A stretch of 64,000 nucleotides of DNA from NCBI GenBank assembly GCA_019914995.1, contig CM034134.1:2498145-2562144 (forward strand), written 5' to 3'. This document shows positions 36,166 through 47,809 of the stretch, piece after piece. The notes beneath the pieces are model-generated. The model did no database searches. It saw only the letters and a list, made by a program, of their open reading frames with translations, and was not told the origin of the DNA. The stretch comes from Acanthochlamys bracteata. Its lineage: Eukaryota > Streptophyta > Magnoliopsida > Pandanales > Velloziaceae. A program made the position numbers and the translations under genes. Numbering within the stretch: the stretch's first letter is position 1; each line of letters opens with the position of its first letter.

Positions 36166-38505
36166 TGTTAGATATTCCTGCAAGATTAACTCAAGAGGGG
36201 AGGGGTGAATTGAGTTAGTCTATAAAAATTTTCGTTAAGTTTGTTATCATACTGGCAGAGAGCTAATGTTGGTACGTGTCAATCTTTGTACTCCGCAGAT
36301 AGAAGAGTTAGTGTGTTTATCTTGTATAAATAACAAAGTAGTGCTTCGGGGTATTTAACGTGGTTCGCAAAACCCCTTTGCCTTACATCCACGGCCGCTC
36401 TATCACCGAGCCAAAGCTTTAATAGACCTTTAATAAGCTACAAATACACCTAGAGCGGTGCTTCGCGCAAGCACACATACTTCACCGGGTTTCTTCGCCA
36501 AGACAACCCCTACCGTCTCTGGATACGCCTGTCCCCACGGCTGATTTGCTAGCACTATTACAAGGTCTAAGAGCTTACACACCAAGCTCTACACGAGAAG
36601 CCTTTACGCCGCTGCAAAGACCACCTTTAAATATCGGTGACAAGTTACAAGAAAATAAACAAGTATTGAGTGCGGGGATCTATCTCATGAATGTTGAGTG
36701 TTTAAGCAAAGGATTCGATGAGATGATCGGAGAGATTGCTGAGAGATTTCTTGAAGATGATCTGCAATTTGTTTGTGTGGAGTAGTCAAGTTCGTGACCG
36801 GCAGTGGGAGTTTTTTTTGTGTAGAGTGGTAGAGTTCTTGTATGTCTCTGTTTTTGCTTGAATTCTCTCTACTTCTGTTTTCTTTATGTTCTCTCCCTGT
36901 TTTTCTCTATTTCTCCACACACGTTTCTTCGTTGCTGTGACTCCCTTTTTATAGAACATCTTTCCTGTGAAGGAGCCGTTGAGGAACGTTGCTGTTGGCG
37001 CTTGGTTCTTCATGTTAGAGAAGAAGTGGTGTTGTCCAGTGGTTCTTCAGCTGTGTTTGTGCAAAGTCTTCATGGTATTAAATGCGTTGAGGAGGTTTGA
37101 ATTTGCTACCAACGGTTGAGAGCTTAATTCAGCTAAGCTTCTGTTTGAGTTTCGGTGAGCTAAGCTGCCAACGGCATGTCCATAATAAATGCAAAGTCTT
37201 GAGTTGATCGCTTTACTTGATCAATGACTTTGACCGCTTCTTCCTTGATTATTGAGCTTTCCTTTGTGTGAAAATGAAGATGATTTTAGCTCTTGTGAAT
37301 CTTCGCTTTGAAGTCCTTCATCAATTATGAGAGCAAAGATTTTTTTTAGAGGCAAGGGAAATTTCGTTGCCACCACAACATATGGGTCTCATCCAAACAG
37401 AGAAGTTCTTATACTTTAGTAGCCAAACAAAATTGATCAGAATGTGGTGCAGTACATCCTCTGTCCCGTATCTTTGCCCTCTCGTCCCTCTTGATAGTAG
37501 CATAGCAGTTGGTCATTATATGGCCGCATGACATCCTCTATCCCGTATCTTTATTCTCTGTCCCGCCTTGATGCGATGCCAACCGACCGTGATTTGGCTG
37601 TGGCATCCTCTGTCCCGTGTGCTGTCCTCTTGTAATTAAATTCGTGATTTCTTCTGGAGGAAAATCGGATTCTGTATGTTGAAGCATTTCTGCATTATCA
37701 GCAAGACATGATTCTGATGATGCTTTGCACTATGTTTTTTGTCTTCTTTTGTTGTGATTTTTCATGATTCTTGATATGAACTTGTAGCTGATATGTTCCT
37801 CAATAAGTCCTCAAGATTTTTGCTTCAAATGGATGACGAATTCTTGATTGAATTACATCTGAAAAGTTGTTTCATCAATGATCGATTCTGCTCTCTGTTC
37901 ACTAAATTTTCATCTATCATTCCACGATTTTTTCAAGTTTATATTGATCATCATTTGATGTGCTATTCTGTCAATCTTATAGTGTGCATGTTGGCCTGTC
38001 TCCGATGGAAAGTTGAAGTTCAATTGGAATCGGCATTATGCTTGAAATTACTTCTGAAGAGTGAATGATTATCACGATTTTCTGATTCTTTTCTGTCCGA
38101 AGAAGCGAACGAAATAGCAAATAAGTAAATCCTGCTATTGAGTCCTCTTTTCTGCTCATCTATGTTGGCGATATTCTGCTTTTTCGCTCTTCCTGCTCAT
38201 GATATCCATGTAGCGACAAATTAGATAAATTGGTCGTTTGGTGGTCGAGGGATTCTCTCTGCTCTTCTCTATTCGCGATATCTATGTAGCAGCAATTAGA
38301 CAACTGGCTGTTTGGTGGCTGAGTCTTCTCTGTTCGCGATATCCATGTAGCAGCAATTAGACAGCTGGCTGTTTGGTGGCTGAGGGATTCTCTGTTCTCG
38401 ATAGATCTGTTTTCAGAATTTGATTCCAATCATTAGTTCACCCTAATCCATAAACTATAATTCTTAATTATTGTTATCATCAAAATCAATCTTGGAGTTC
38501 CAACA
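36166..38505 (-). mobile_element. Sirevirus-type solo LTR nested in the large CACTA
   Basis: It begins TGTTAGATATTCCTGC and ends GGAGTTCCAACA. A perfect 5-base duplication AGTTT flanks it (36161-36165 and 38506-38510). Both ends match the 5' LTR at 7595-8995 in the same orientation, so the parent element ran on the minus strand. No internal gag-pol remains, so LTR-LTR recombination removed the body. It contains C/T-rich repeats (ATCCTCTGTCCCGTATCTTT family, 37450-37610) and the tandem array at 38190-38400. ORFs inside it are not supported as genes. Confidence 0.92.
38190..38400. repeat. tandem repeat inside the solo LTR, three copies
   Basis: The unit GATATCCATGTAGCAGCAAT followed by TAGACAGCTGGCTGTTTGGT occurs near 38199, 38277 and 38336. 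An ORF on the minus strand repeats a peptide three times because of it and is not a gene. Confidence 0.85.
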
Positions 38506-38733
38506 AGTTTCATTTATTCTGAATTAATTAGAAATTAAGGTTTGGTTAAAGGATCATTGTCTAAATAGTAGACAACTAGCTGAAGTTCAACAGTGCTGCT
38601 AACAGTTTCATTTATTCTGAATTAATTAGAAATTAAGGTCTGGTTAAAAGATCATTGTCTAACTAGTAGACAACTAGCTAAAGCTCAACAATGCTGCTAA
38701 AAGTTTCAGAAATATTAGTACATTAAGTGAAAC

Positions 38734-39345
38734 CTTTTCAGAAATATTCAATTCATTACTCTTTTTAGCTTGTCCATTGCATGTATCTTTCCTTTCCAAT
38801 TTTTTTTTGTATTTTGGAAATATTTATTTAATTAACTTGCTTAGTATATATGCGCATTGGATTAACTTTAAAGCTTGCTTTCTTAGGATCTTTGCTCCTT
38901 GCTTAGTAACTTAACTTATATTAATCCCTTTTTCAGAAATATTCAATTCATTACTCTCTTGATATTATCCATTGCATGTCTTTTCTTTCTAATTTTTTTT
39001 TATATTTTGGAAATATTTATTGAAAAAACTTGCTTAGTATATATATATATATATATGCATCGGATTAACTTTAAAGCTTGCTTCCTTAGGATCTTTGCTC
39101 TTTGCTTCTTAACTTAACTTATATTAATTCCTTTTTCAGAAATATTCAATTCATTACTCTCTTGGATTAACTTCAAAGCTTGGGATCTTTGCTCTTTGTT
39201 TCTTAACTTAACTTATATTAATCCCTTATGCATTAATTCAATTCATACTCTCTTTAGCTTGTCCATTGCATGTTTCTTTTTTTCCCTTTTTTTTTGTATT
39301 TTGGAAATATTTCTTTAATTAAGTTGCTTCGTATATATATGCATT
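38734..39345. repeat. tandem repeat of about 200 bases, three full copies and a partial one
   Basis: The unit starts CAGAAATATTCAATTCATTA (38736, 38934, 39137) and includes TCCATTGCATG, TTTTGGAAATATTTATT, GCTTAGTATATAT and GGATTAACTTTAAAGCTTGC. The third copy lacks about 100 bases in the middle, and the partial fourth begins near 39235. Non-coding, in the transposase upstream region. Confidence 0.88.
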
Positions 39346-40711
39346 GGAGGCCTTAGTTAGTATGGAATTAAGAGAGTAATGAATCTTATCTTATGTATAA
39401 GAATTAGCACTGTTATGGGGGTTCCCTTTTGGATCTTTGAGTGATGACAATTAATACATGATATTCTAAAACAAGTTTTTATGCAAAAGAATATATGCAC
39501 ACTTGAATCAAAACAAAAGAAAGAGATATTGAAAACGTTGTGACTGAGATTATCCTATATATGCATGGATATTATATATGTTCTCACTAGCTAGCAAGTT
39601 TAGAAGCATATGGGTATATTGATTAAGTTTAGAACCAAAGATAAACTGTGAACAAATTTGTTGTTTCATCAGAAGAATAATGTGTTTGCCTATGGATATA
39701 TATTCGAGAGCTGCATGCATATGCATTAATTTATGATATGACACAATTCATGTCTGGTTGAAACAATTAACAATGAGTTAGTGTTGGGAAAGCAATGAGG
39801 TAGCTTGATGGATTGTCCATAAAATTTTCACTGTAATGCATTAATTATATTGTAGTTTACTACATATATATGTTACTCCACTATGCAGCAGTTGTGTAGT
39901 ACTTCAACATACCAATTCATTTGCTTAATAGCATCCATTTATACATATATTATTTGCAGCAGTAGTGTAATGAAGCAGATAGTGATTTTCAGCTACTGTT
40001 ATTTGCAGGGAGGTGTATGCAGTTTCTGTTGTTGGGTCTTTTCCAGCTGCCGTGGCAATTCTACTTGATTTGGTAAGCCTGTAAGAGCTCAACTTCCTAT
40101 TTCTATTACTAAACCAACTTTAAATGTAGATGATGAGAATAATTCTAATTCATTGCTTATGGTTATGAGTTTGGCGAACATGCACTACTCTTTCAATCCT
40201 AGTAAAAGTTGATGATAGGATATTCTTTCTACTTAGTAAGTGGAAAAATGGTTCATCAACTGAAAGATAGTTGGAAAAAATATAATTTACATCTATATGT
40301 TGTACATATACATACATATTTAGGAAACTTATTCTTGTTGTTTTTTTTCTTATTTTTTATTTGGACAGCTGTAGGTGTTGAATTGTGCACTGTGTAACTT
40401 AGTGTTTGGATTGTTAATTAGTATAGCTTAACATTTCAATACAAGTAAAAATTTGATGATTATTGAAAGTACTTACTGTACATGTTTTGACATGGAGATT
40501 TAATAAGAACAAGAAGACATTTGCTACAAGTGGACACCTAATGTCATATCATATTATGAATTACATTACATGTTTAGGAAGATTAAATTTTAATGCAAGA
40601 TTAAATTCTCGTTATTTCTAAAAAATCTTATACATCCTACGTATACAATAATTAATTTGTTAGTGTGTAATTTTAAATAGTAGGACAAACTTTTAAAAAT
40701 CTCTATGAAGA
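39346..40711 (+). other. upstream region of the TNP2-like gene, no gene recognised
   Basis: AT-rich sequence between the 200-base repeats and the transposase start. The short ORFs have no homology. It probably contains 5' untranslated sequence or introns of the transposase transcript. Confidence 0.4.
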
Positions 40712-43700
40712 ATGGATAAGAGTTGGATGTATAATCCCGACAAACTGTCAGAGGAGTACACAGATGGAGTCCGCTCTTTCATGCAATTTGCTAACGATCA
40801 TTTACCGAATGTTGCTGAGATGCGTTGTCCATGCCAACGCTGTTTGAATAGATATTCAAACACGCTCGACTCAGTGTACATGCATTTGTTGGTGAATGGT
40901 TTTATGGCGTCTTATACGATATGGAACCTTCATGGAGAAGTCACTCAATGAGACTTGGTGAAGATGAAGAATATGACAAGATGTTTGAAATTTTGGAGGA
41001 TATACGCAGGGGTGGTGTTGTGGATTTACAGATCCCTCAAGAACATGTGGAGGGTGAGACTCCTCACCCACTACGTGGTGAAGCGTCGGAGTCAAATGCG
41101 GCATGTGATGTGATAGATATGATAAGTTGCTCGAAGATGTCGAGAATCCATTATGCGAGGGATGCACAATCTCAAAATTATCTTTAATCGTAAAGTTGCT
41201 TCATGTTAAAGTGCTTAATTGTTGGAGCAACAAGGGCTTTAATATGTTGCTTAATCTTTTGAATGATGCTTTTCCTAAAGGGCATTTACTTCCTTCGTCC
41301 TACTATCAGTGTCGAAAGATTTTGAAGGATTTAGGCTTGGGATGGGAACCGACTGCTACATGCGAGAATGATTGTGTTCTTTTTGAGAAGGAGTTGATAA
41401 ACGAGGAGAAGTGCCCTGAATGTAATACATCCAGGTAGAAGGATAGTGATGGCACCAGTAAGAAAGTTCCCAAGAAAGTTGTCCGTCATTTTCCATTAGT
41501 ACTTAAATTGTGGCGATTTTATATGTCACGAAAGACGGCTCTAGATATGAGATGGCATAAAGAGAAACGTGCTGATAATCCTGATATTCTGAGGCATCCT
41601 GCAGATGCTGAGGCTTGGAAAGATTTTGATGTAAAGTATCCTTGGTTTGCTGATGATGCTCGAAACTTGCGTCTTGGCTTGGCAAATGATGGTTTCAATC
41701 CTTTTGGAGACATGAGCAATGCTTATAGCTGTTGGCCAGTTATCTTATTGCCATATAATATGCCTCCATGGATGTGTATGAAGGAGTCATACTTTATAAT
41801 GTCACTTTTAATTCCTGAGAAAAAAGCACCGGGTAAAGACATTGATGTATATCTTGAACCATTAATCGAAGAGTTGAAGATATTATGGGAGAACGAAGTT
41901 CCAACATATGACGCTTTCTCCAACACTATATTTCAATTGCATGCAGCTGTTCTATGGATTATAAATGATTTTCCAGCATATGGAGTTTTATCCGGATGGA
42001 GCACAAAAGGCTATTTGGCATGCCCTATTTGCAACAAAAATACATATTCGGTAAAACTTAGAGACAAAATTGGTTATCTCGGTCATCGTCGCTATTTGCC
42101 GAGCAATCATCCATATAGAAGTTCAATGGAAAGCAAGAAGCATCATCACCACCTCCTATGTTGTCAACTGATGAATTGTAAGAGCAGATAGAGATTGTTA
42201 AAGACGTGAAGTTTGGAAAATCTCTATACGGAAAGAAGAGGAAACGCACAACTGAAGAGCTTAATTGTACCAAAATAAGTATTTTTTTTGAACTACCGTA
42301 TTGGAAGGATCTCATAATTCGACACGATCTTGATGTCATGCATATCGAGAAAAATATTTGTGATAACATTTTGGGAACAATGATGAATGTAGATACAAAG
42401 ACGAAGGATACACTGAAGGCTCGTTAGGACTTAGAAGATCTGGGCATACGTCGTGAGTTGCATACAAAGAAATTAGATACAAATAAGTGGGAGAAACCGA
42501 TTGCGGCATACACTTTATCACATCAAGAAAGAAAGAAATTTTATGAGTTTCTTAAATCTGTAAAATTTCCTAATGGGTATGCTGCAAGTATTTCGAAGTG
42601 TGTAAATATGATAGATGGAAAAATCTCGGGGTTGAAGAGTCATGATAATCATGTTCTATTGCAGTGCTTACTGCCTATTGATTTACGTGGGTATCTCAAG
42701 AAAGAAGTGGTGGATGTAATTAGTGAACTAGGAAGATTTTTTAGAGAACTATGTGAAAAGACCTTAAAGCTGGATGTATTGAAAGAGTTGCAACAGAACA
42801 TAGTATTTATTCTTTGCAAGCTCGAGATGATATTTTCTCCGGCAATTTTTTGATATCATCGTATATTTAGCTGTGCACTTGCCGGAAAAAGCCATCAAGG
42901 GAGGTCTTGTTCATTATAGATAGATGTATCCTTTAGAGAGGTAAAATTTGATTATAGGAATCAATTCAATTCTCGTTTAATTTCTCTATTCGAATCTTCT
43001 AAAGTTTTTCTATATTTCATCTATACATGTAGGGCTCTTGGTATGCTTAAAGCGTATGTTCGTAATAGAGCACGTCTAGAAGGTTCTATAGCAGAATTTT
43101 ATACAGTGAATGAGTGTCTAATATTTTGCTCTAGATACTTGCGAGGGTTAGAGACTAGATTCAATCGACAAGAACGACATAACGATGGAGAGCAATATAT
43201 TATACAATATTATTTGTTTTTTCTCAGAAGGTTCGACTGTTGGAGAAGGCTAACCAAATTCTCCTCACACAAGAGTATAGTTTAGCACATTGGTTTGTTT
43301 TAAATAATTGCACGAAGTTGTTCCATATCTCAGGTAAATATTTAGAATTTTAAAGAATTGTATTCTTTGGCGCATACTAAGTATAACCTACGATTACAGT
43401 GAACATGAGGAGCTTCTTAAAGTGGAGAGTCCATTTAATTTGGAGTCAAGACAAAGAGATGCGTTTCCTACGTGGTTCAAAAATCGAGTATGAAATATTA
43501 TATAATAATTAGTTTATCGTTTATAACCATTACACTTTAATGATTACTTATTTGTTATGCATTTTTATTATAGATAAGACATCTTCATGTGACTACGCAA
43601 AATATTACAGATGATATATATTCGCTAGCCCTTGGTCCAGATAAATGTGCAATTAGGTATTCTGGATGCATTGTCAATGGAGTGAAATTTTTAACAAACA

Positions 43701-44314
43701 AAGTCGAGCGTCGTTTGTTGACTCAAAATAGTGAAATTTGTGTGCAAGGTGATCACAAAGATCAAGTTATAAATTTTTATGGTATTTTGAATGAAGTCTT
43801 GAGTTTGGCATATCCCAAGGGCCGTCAAGTTTTTCTATTCAAATGTGAATGGTTTGATTTAGAGCACAAAAAATCCATCAGGATTGATGATGATTTTACT
43901 AGCATCAACATTACCAAAAGATGGTATCAAGATGATCCGTTCGTGTTTCCTATGAATGTGACTCAAGTGTTTTGTGTTCAAGATACGAAGCAAGGTAACG
44001 ATTGAGTTGTAGCATAACAATCACAACATCGATATTTATATCATCCCTCGTTGTTTAGAGGGGGCGAAGATGAAGAAAACACATATGTTGATGAAGAAGC
44101 AATCAACGCAGATAATGATGCCTATCAAGAAGTGGAATGTTCGAGCATAAGAAATGAAGATGATAGTATAGAAATAAATAATCTAGATAAGATAGTTGAA
44201 CTTGATCATGAAGTGATTGAGGTATTGGACGACCAAGAAGGCATTCGTCCTAGGGTTGATCAAGAAAATGAAAGCGAGCACGAGTGCAACTATAGTGATG
44301 ATGAACTCAATTGA
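40712..44314 (+). pseudogene. TNP2-like CACTA transposase
   Basis: The start MDKSWMYNPDKLSEEYTDGV with RCPCQRCLN is the transposase-associated N-terminal domain. A frameshift near 40945 follows. The TNP2 catalytic region spans 41127-42190 (CPECNTSR, LANDGFNPFGDM, LIPEKKAPGKDIDVYLEPLI, CPICNKNT, GHRRYLP) and continues at 42206 (HDLDVMHIEKNICDNILGT). DUF4218 follows at 42440-43130 (AVHLPEKAIKGGLVHY, YVRNRARLEGSIAE), with an intron at about 42932-43031 (GTAAAATTTG...CATGTAG). DUF4216 is at 43589-44005 (RRLLTQNSEICV, QVFLFKCEWFDL). The tail, 44051-44314, is strongly acidic. Trp-to-TAG stops lie at 41436, 42425 and 42921. The protein would cut and rejoin element ends in the nucleus, but this copy cannot make it whole. 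Confidence 0.93.
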
Positions 44315-44443
44315 AGTATAAGTCACATGTGAGATTAAACTCAACCTTATACACTAATTTGCTTCTATTTAATTTTAAATCTCATTTTATATTTGTTATA
44401 TAAAATTTTGTATACAAGTGCTGCTTTTTTTTATATTTATTTT

Positions 44444-46036
44444 TATGGCGCCGGCAACATCTAGTAGAATACGACTGTCGCTACAATCAACTCAGAATAT
44501 TACTGATTTGGAGACGCAAGATCCTAATGGCTATAGTAGCGGTAAGTTTTTTTTTATAAATAAACTTCGTCATTTACTAATTATTGCATCTCATAGTTGT
44601 CCTCTAAATAGGATCTGTTGACACACAAACGCAACGTCCGCGAGCGGGCAATAGATGCAGTGATTTGGAAATGCATATATTGAGAAATAAGAAAAAAGTC
44701 AAGGTTGATATCCCAAATGGCATATGGAGGCCAGTCGGTGAACACGCAAGTTGGTTCGCAAGGGAGATGGCATATCTAATTCGTACTTATGCTCCCGTAA
44801 AAAATACTAAAGGTTGGAGTAAGATTGATCAATCTATTAAGAATGAGATTTATTCCATGATGGCAGTAAGTATTTTAAAGTTGGCATAACCTACTTTATG
44901 ACGGTTTGACAGTTGCTAACAACTTTGTTTTATTATCGCAGGACAAGTTTGAGTTAGATTTATCGGATCCTGGAGTCATAACATGTTTACATAATACTGG
45001 TTCTGAGCGATATAAAGATTGGAGTTACGAGTGCCATGACTACTTTAGGAGTATCGGTGGTGGAGACAGAGCTCAAGCAAATCCTTATAAGGACTTCACC
45101 CATTCAGCAGCCCGACGTGAAGAATGGATTTGGCTATGCGATCAATTTGATTCACCAGAATGGATCGTAAAATTCGTTTATCTACATTTTTACTGTATTT
45201 TTTTATCTCATTGGTAGATAATACCCTTATCATTGATTATATATAGAGAATATCAAAAAAAGCAAAAGCTGCTCGTGCAAAGAATAACAGCACGGCTCAC
45301 GTACTTTTGCAGCAATACAACGAGAGAAGGTATTTTTCTTATAATTTTTTTAATTAATTGCACTAATGTAACAAAGACAATAGGACTCTAACTAACTAAC
45401 TTATATTGATTCTTTGAACAATTTGTAGAATGCCAATTGTATTGATTTGTATAAGGAGACGCACATTTCAAATGCAAAAGAAAAGAAAGGCACTTGGATA
45501 TCGGAAGAGTCGCAATCGAATTATGTAAGTTATGTCCTTTCTGTACAATTTTTTTGGATTAACCTTAAAAATTAAGGTTTATAATATGCTATGATATTTT
45601 GTTTTAAATGAAATAGAGAATCAAATGGTAGAGATACAGACCAAGTCTCAAGAAGAGGGAAACGCTGTCGATGATGAAGAGATATGCTTATCGGTGCTCG
45701 GGAAAGTACGCGGGTATATTCGTAGACGTGGACGTGGACCTAAACCGCCTACCACCCGTTTTGCTAGTTCATCTATCTAAACGTACGAGAATTTAGTTTT
45801 GAAAGAACAGATTGTAACTCTAGAGGAAAAAAATGAAAGACAACAGGCTGAGCTTGAGAAGCAACAACATGAACCGCTTGAGACTAAACAACGCCTCCGT
45901 AAAAATGAAGAAAAAGTATTATTTCTTATGGAGATGTTCAGAAAACTTAAAGATGCTACTGGACCACCTATATAGTAAGTTCATTGTGTGTTTTTTATTA
46001 TTTATTAGTATTTCTTTATTTCAGCTAGAGAAATTC
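44444..46036 (+). pseudogene. Transposase_24 / TNP1-like CACTA accessory gene
   Basis: Exons are separable by GT-AG boundaries: 44444-44540 (MAPATSSRIRLSLQSTQN), about 44610-44866 (GIWRPVGEHASWFAREMAYL), 44943-45168 (CLHNTGSERYKDWSYECHDY, DFTHSAARREEWIWL), a short exon near 45247-45328, a piece near 45430-45525, and a last part at 45618-45975 (NAVDDEEICLSVLGKVRGYI, RRRGRGPKPPTTRF). The W/E-rich core and the GYxRGxGxGPxPP tail match the plant En/Spm Transposase_24 family, whose products act with TNP2 and bind subterminal repeats. A stop after ASSSI (45778) separates off a K/E-rich coiled-coil-like tail (QIVTLEEKNERQQAELEKQQ). A Gln-rich coiled coil is usual for the family. Confidence 0.85.
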
Positions 46037-47809
46037 TAAAGTCAAGAACAAAATTGACTATTAAACGTTGGTTGTAGGATGCAGAATAATTAGTTATACA
46101 TCTATATGTGTCTATGTGTGTCTTTGATGGTATTGACTGCGTATCTACAGCCTTGCTGATATTTTATATGAATTGGCCATAGGATCCCTTATGCATTAAT
46201 TGTCATATATGCATGTCTTCTTAATGATTGGAGTTTCCATATATGTCATGCCATAATTAGTTTGGAATATGCATGTAATGTTATTAATGTGCCATCTCTA
46301 TGCTGCTACTAGCATATATTATGAATCCAATCCATCTAATGCATCTTTAAGTTCAGGTTTGATGATTTCAAAACATATATATTTTTTGCTCTATGTTTCA
46401 TAATAAAGCTATTTGCTTTCTAGGTTCCATGGACGGTGTTTCAAATAGCTAGCTAGGGTGTTTCTTATTTAACAGTAAGAGAGACCAAACTTTCTTATTT
46501 ATATTTAGCTAGGGTGCTTCTTATTTGTAAATGTATGCTGAAACGTATCACTTCATTTTTTGTCCCTAATCAACGCATTAATCTTAGGCATAATTTGTCT
46601 CTTAACTCACCTAGCTACGTGTTTGTGGAATTCTTAAGCAATTTATACCTTTTTAATATATCAGCCACTCCCTAGCGCCTCAACTGGACTAAACAATGGA
46701 GCTATGCAAGTCTTGTTACATGGGATTGCCTGGAATGATGGGTTTGATCTTATTCTAGTAGTCACTTGTGGATTAGAGATATGGATGTAATCATTTTTAG
46801 GCGTCAGACAGAGTTGCCTCTTTTCGTATACTATATATTCTGATTTTATTTTTTTTATGTTGAGCTGTTAGGGATTGGTACAACTTGAAACCTTCTTATT
46901 ACTATGATCAAGAACGATTTGTTTAGTGTGCATGAGATGATGATGCATGTATACTAAGCATTGGAGTTCATTTGAGGATTATTTTAATTTCTTTGCACCA
47001 ATTTTCTTCACCTCTTATGATTTCTTAGAATTGGTCAGATCATACTTCTCTGAATTTGTAAGGCACTGAACCCGGACTATATGTACAAACTTCTAACAAA
47101 GATGCAAAAGGACGGTTGGATAGCCTTGAGAGGAATACTGGTATGCATAACAGGTACCATCATTGCAATATTTTTTTGGATTTGTGTTGTATCTTCATGA
47201 TGGGCATGTCTAATTCTTCAGATATTCTTTTAGTGCAGAATCTGAAGCTACGTTTGTAGATCTTGGTCATTTTTCACATTTACCGATAGAGGTAAGACAA
47301 TTCAGGAAACAAGTCAAAAGAGTATGAAAGAAATTTCGGTATGTTCATGTCTCTTGTTTCATTAGTGATTAGGGAGAGGGATGAAGATACAGCTTGCAAT
47401 ATGCTATATAATACGAGAAAGACTAAGCAACATGACTAGCAGATATTATGCTACGTTGTAGGCCTTGTACAATTACTAGCATCTGTTTAGGTTTTATAAT
47501 AAGCACAGTATCATGCAATTTATCGCTTAAAACTTCTAGCATATGTAAGTTGTAACAATTAAGTTTCTTTGGCTTAGTTTAGGACGTTGTCCATATTGCT
47601 TGTCACATGTCATCCAAAATTCATTATTTGGATACGTGGAACTATTTGCAGAGAACATTATAATCCCAGTTTAGTAGTGTTACAGTGTTTAAATTGAGGA
47701 TCACCGCCTACTAATGTGAATAGTAGGTTTGGGTGCTGTTCCTTTGACCAGCTTTATACTGACAATTGATGAATGCTGTATTGCTTGATGAGCAGCAAGT
47801 AGTTGAGCA
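46037..47809 (+). other. interval between transposase and captured genes, nothing firmly identified
   Basis: One short exon-like stretch at 47067-47142 reads LNPDYMYKLLTKMQKDGWIALRGIL and is followed by GTATGC. It may belong to a captured gene, but I cannot name it. A GCTAGGGTG-TTCTTATTT string is repeated near 46454 and 46510. The rest is AT-rich. Confidence 0.35.

Larger units (their letters stand above)
36060..38705. repeat. tandem repeat of about 100 bases, three copies, split by a solo LTR
   Basis: The unit GAATTAATTAGAAATTAAGG ... CAACAGTGCTGCTAACAGTTT occurs at about 36067-36165, 38518-38610 and 38617-38705. The first copy is separated from the others by the solo LTR at 36166-38505. 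The third copy is more diverged (AAAGCTCAACAATGCTGCTA). Confidence 0.9.

Noticed and set aside
36546..37100. ORFs in the solo LTR
   Set aside because: The LTR is non-coding in family members and the ORFs have no homology.
38160..38429. Minus-strand ORF with repeated CLIAATWISR-like peptide
   Set aside because: It is generated by the DNA tandem repeat in the solo LTR, not a protein repeat family.
40180..40200. ATG-CACTACTC as the left partner of the internal right end at 52005 (ATG duplication)
   Set aside because: The ATG match is tempting, but there are no GTCGGTAA-type subterminal repeats after 40183, which both other left ends have. Probably chance.
41503..42369. Minus-strand ORFs opposite the TNP2-like gene
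   Set aside because: They are shadows of the plus-strand transposase, which has clear domain motifs.
47060..47150. LNPDYMYKLLTKMQKDGW as part of ASY1
   Set aside because: It superficially resembles the winged-helix part of ASY1 but lies upstream of HORMA blocks and does not fit the exon order; left unassigned.
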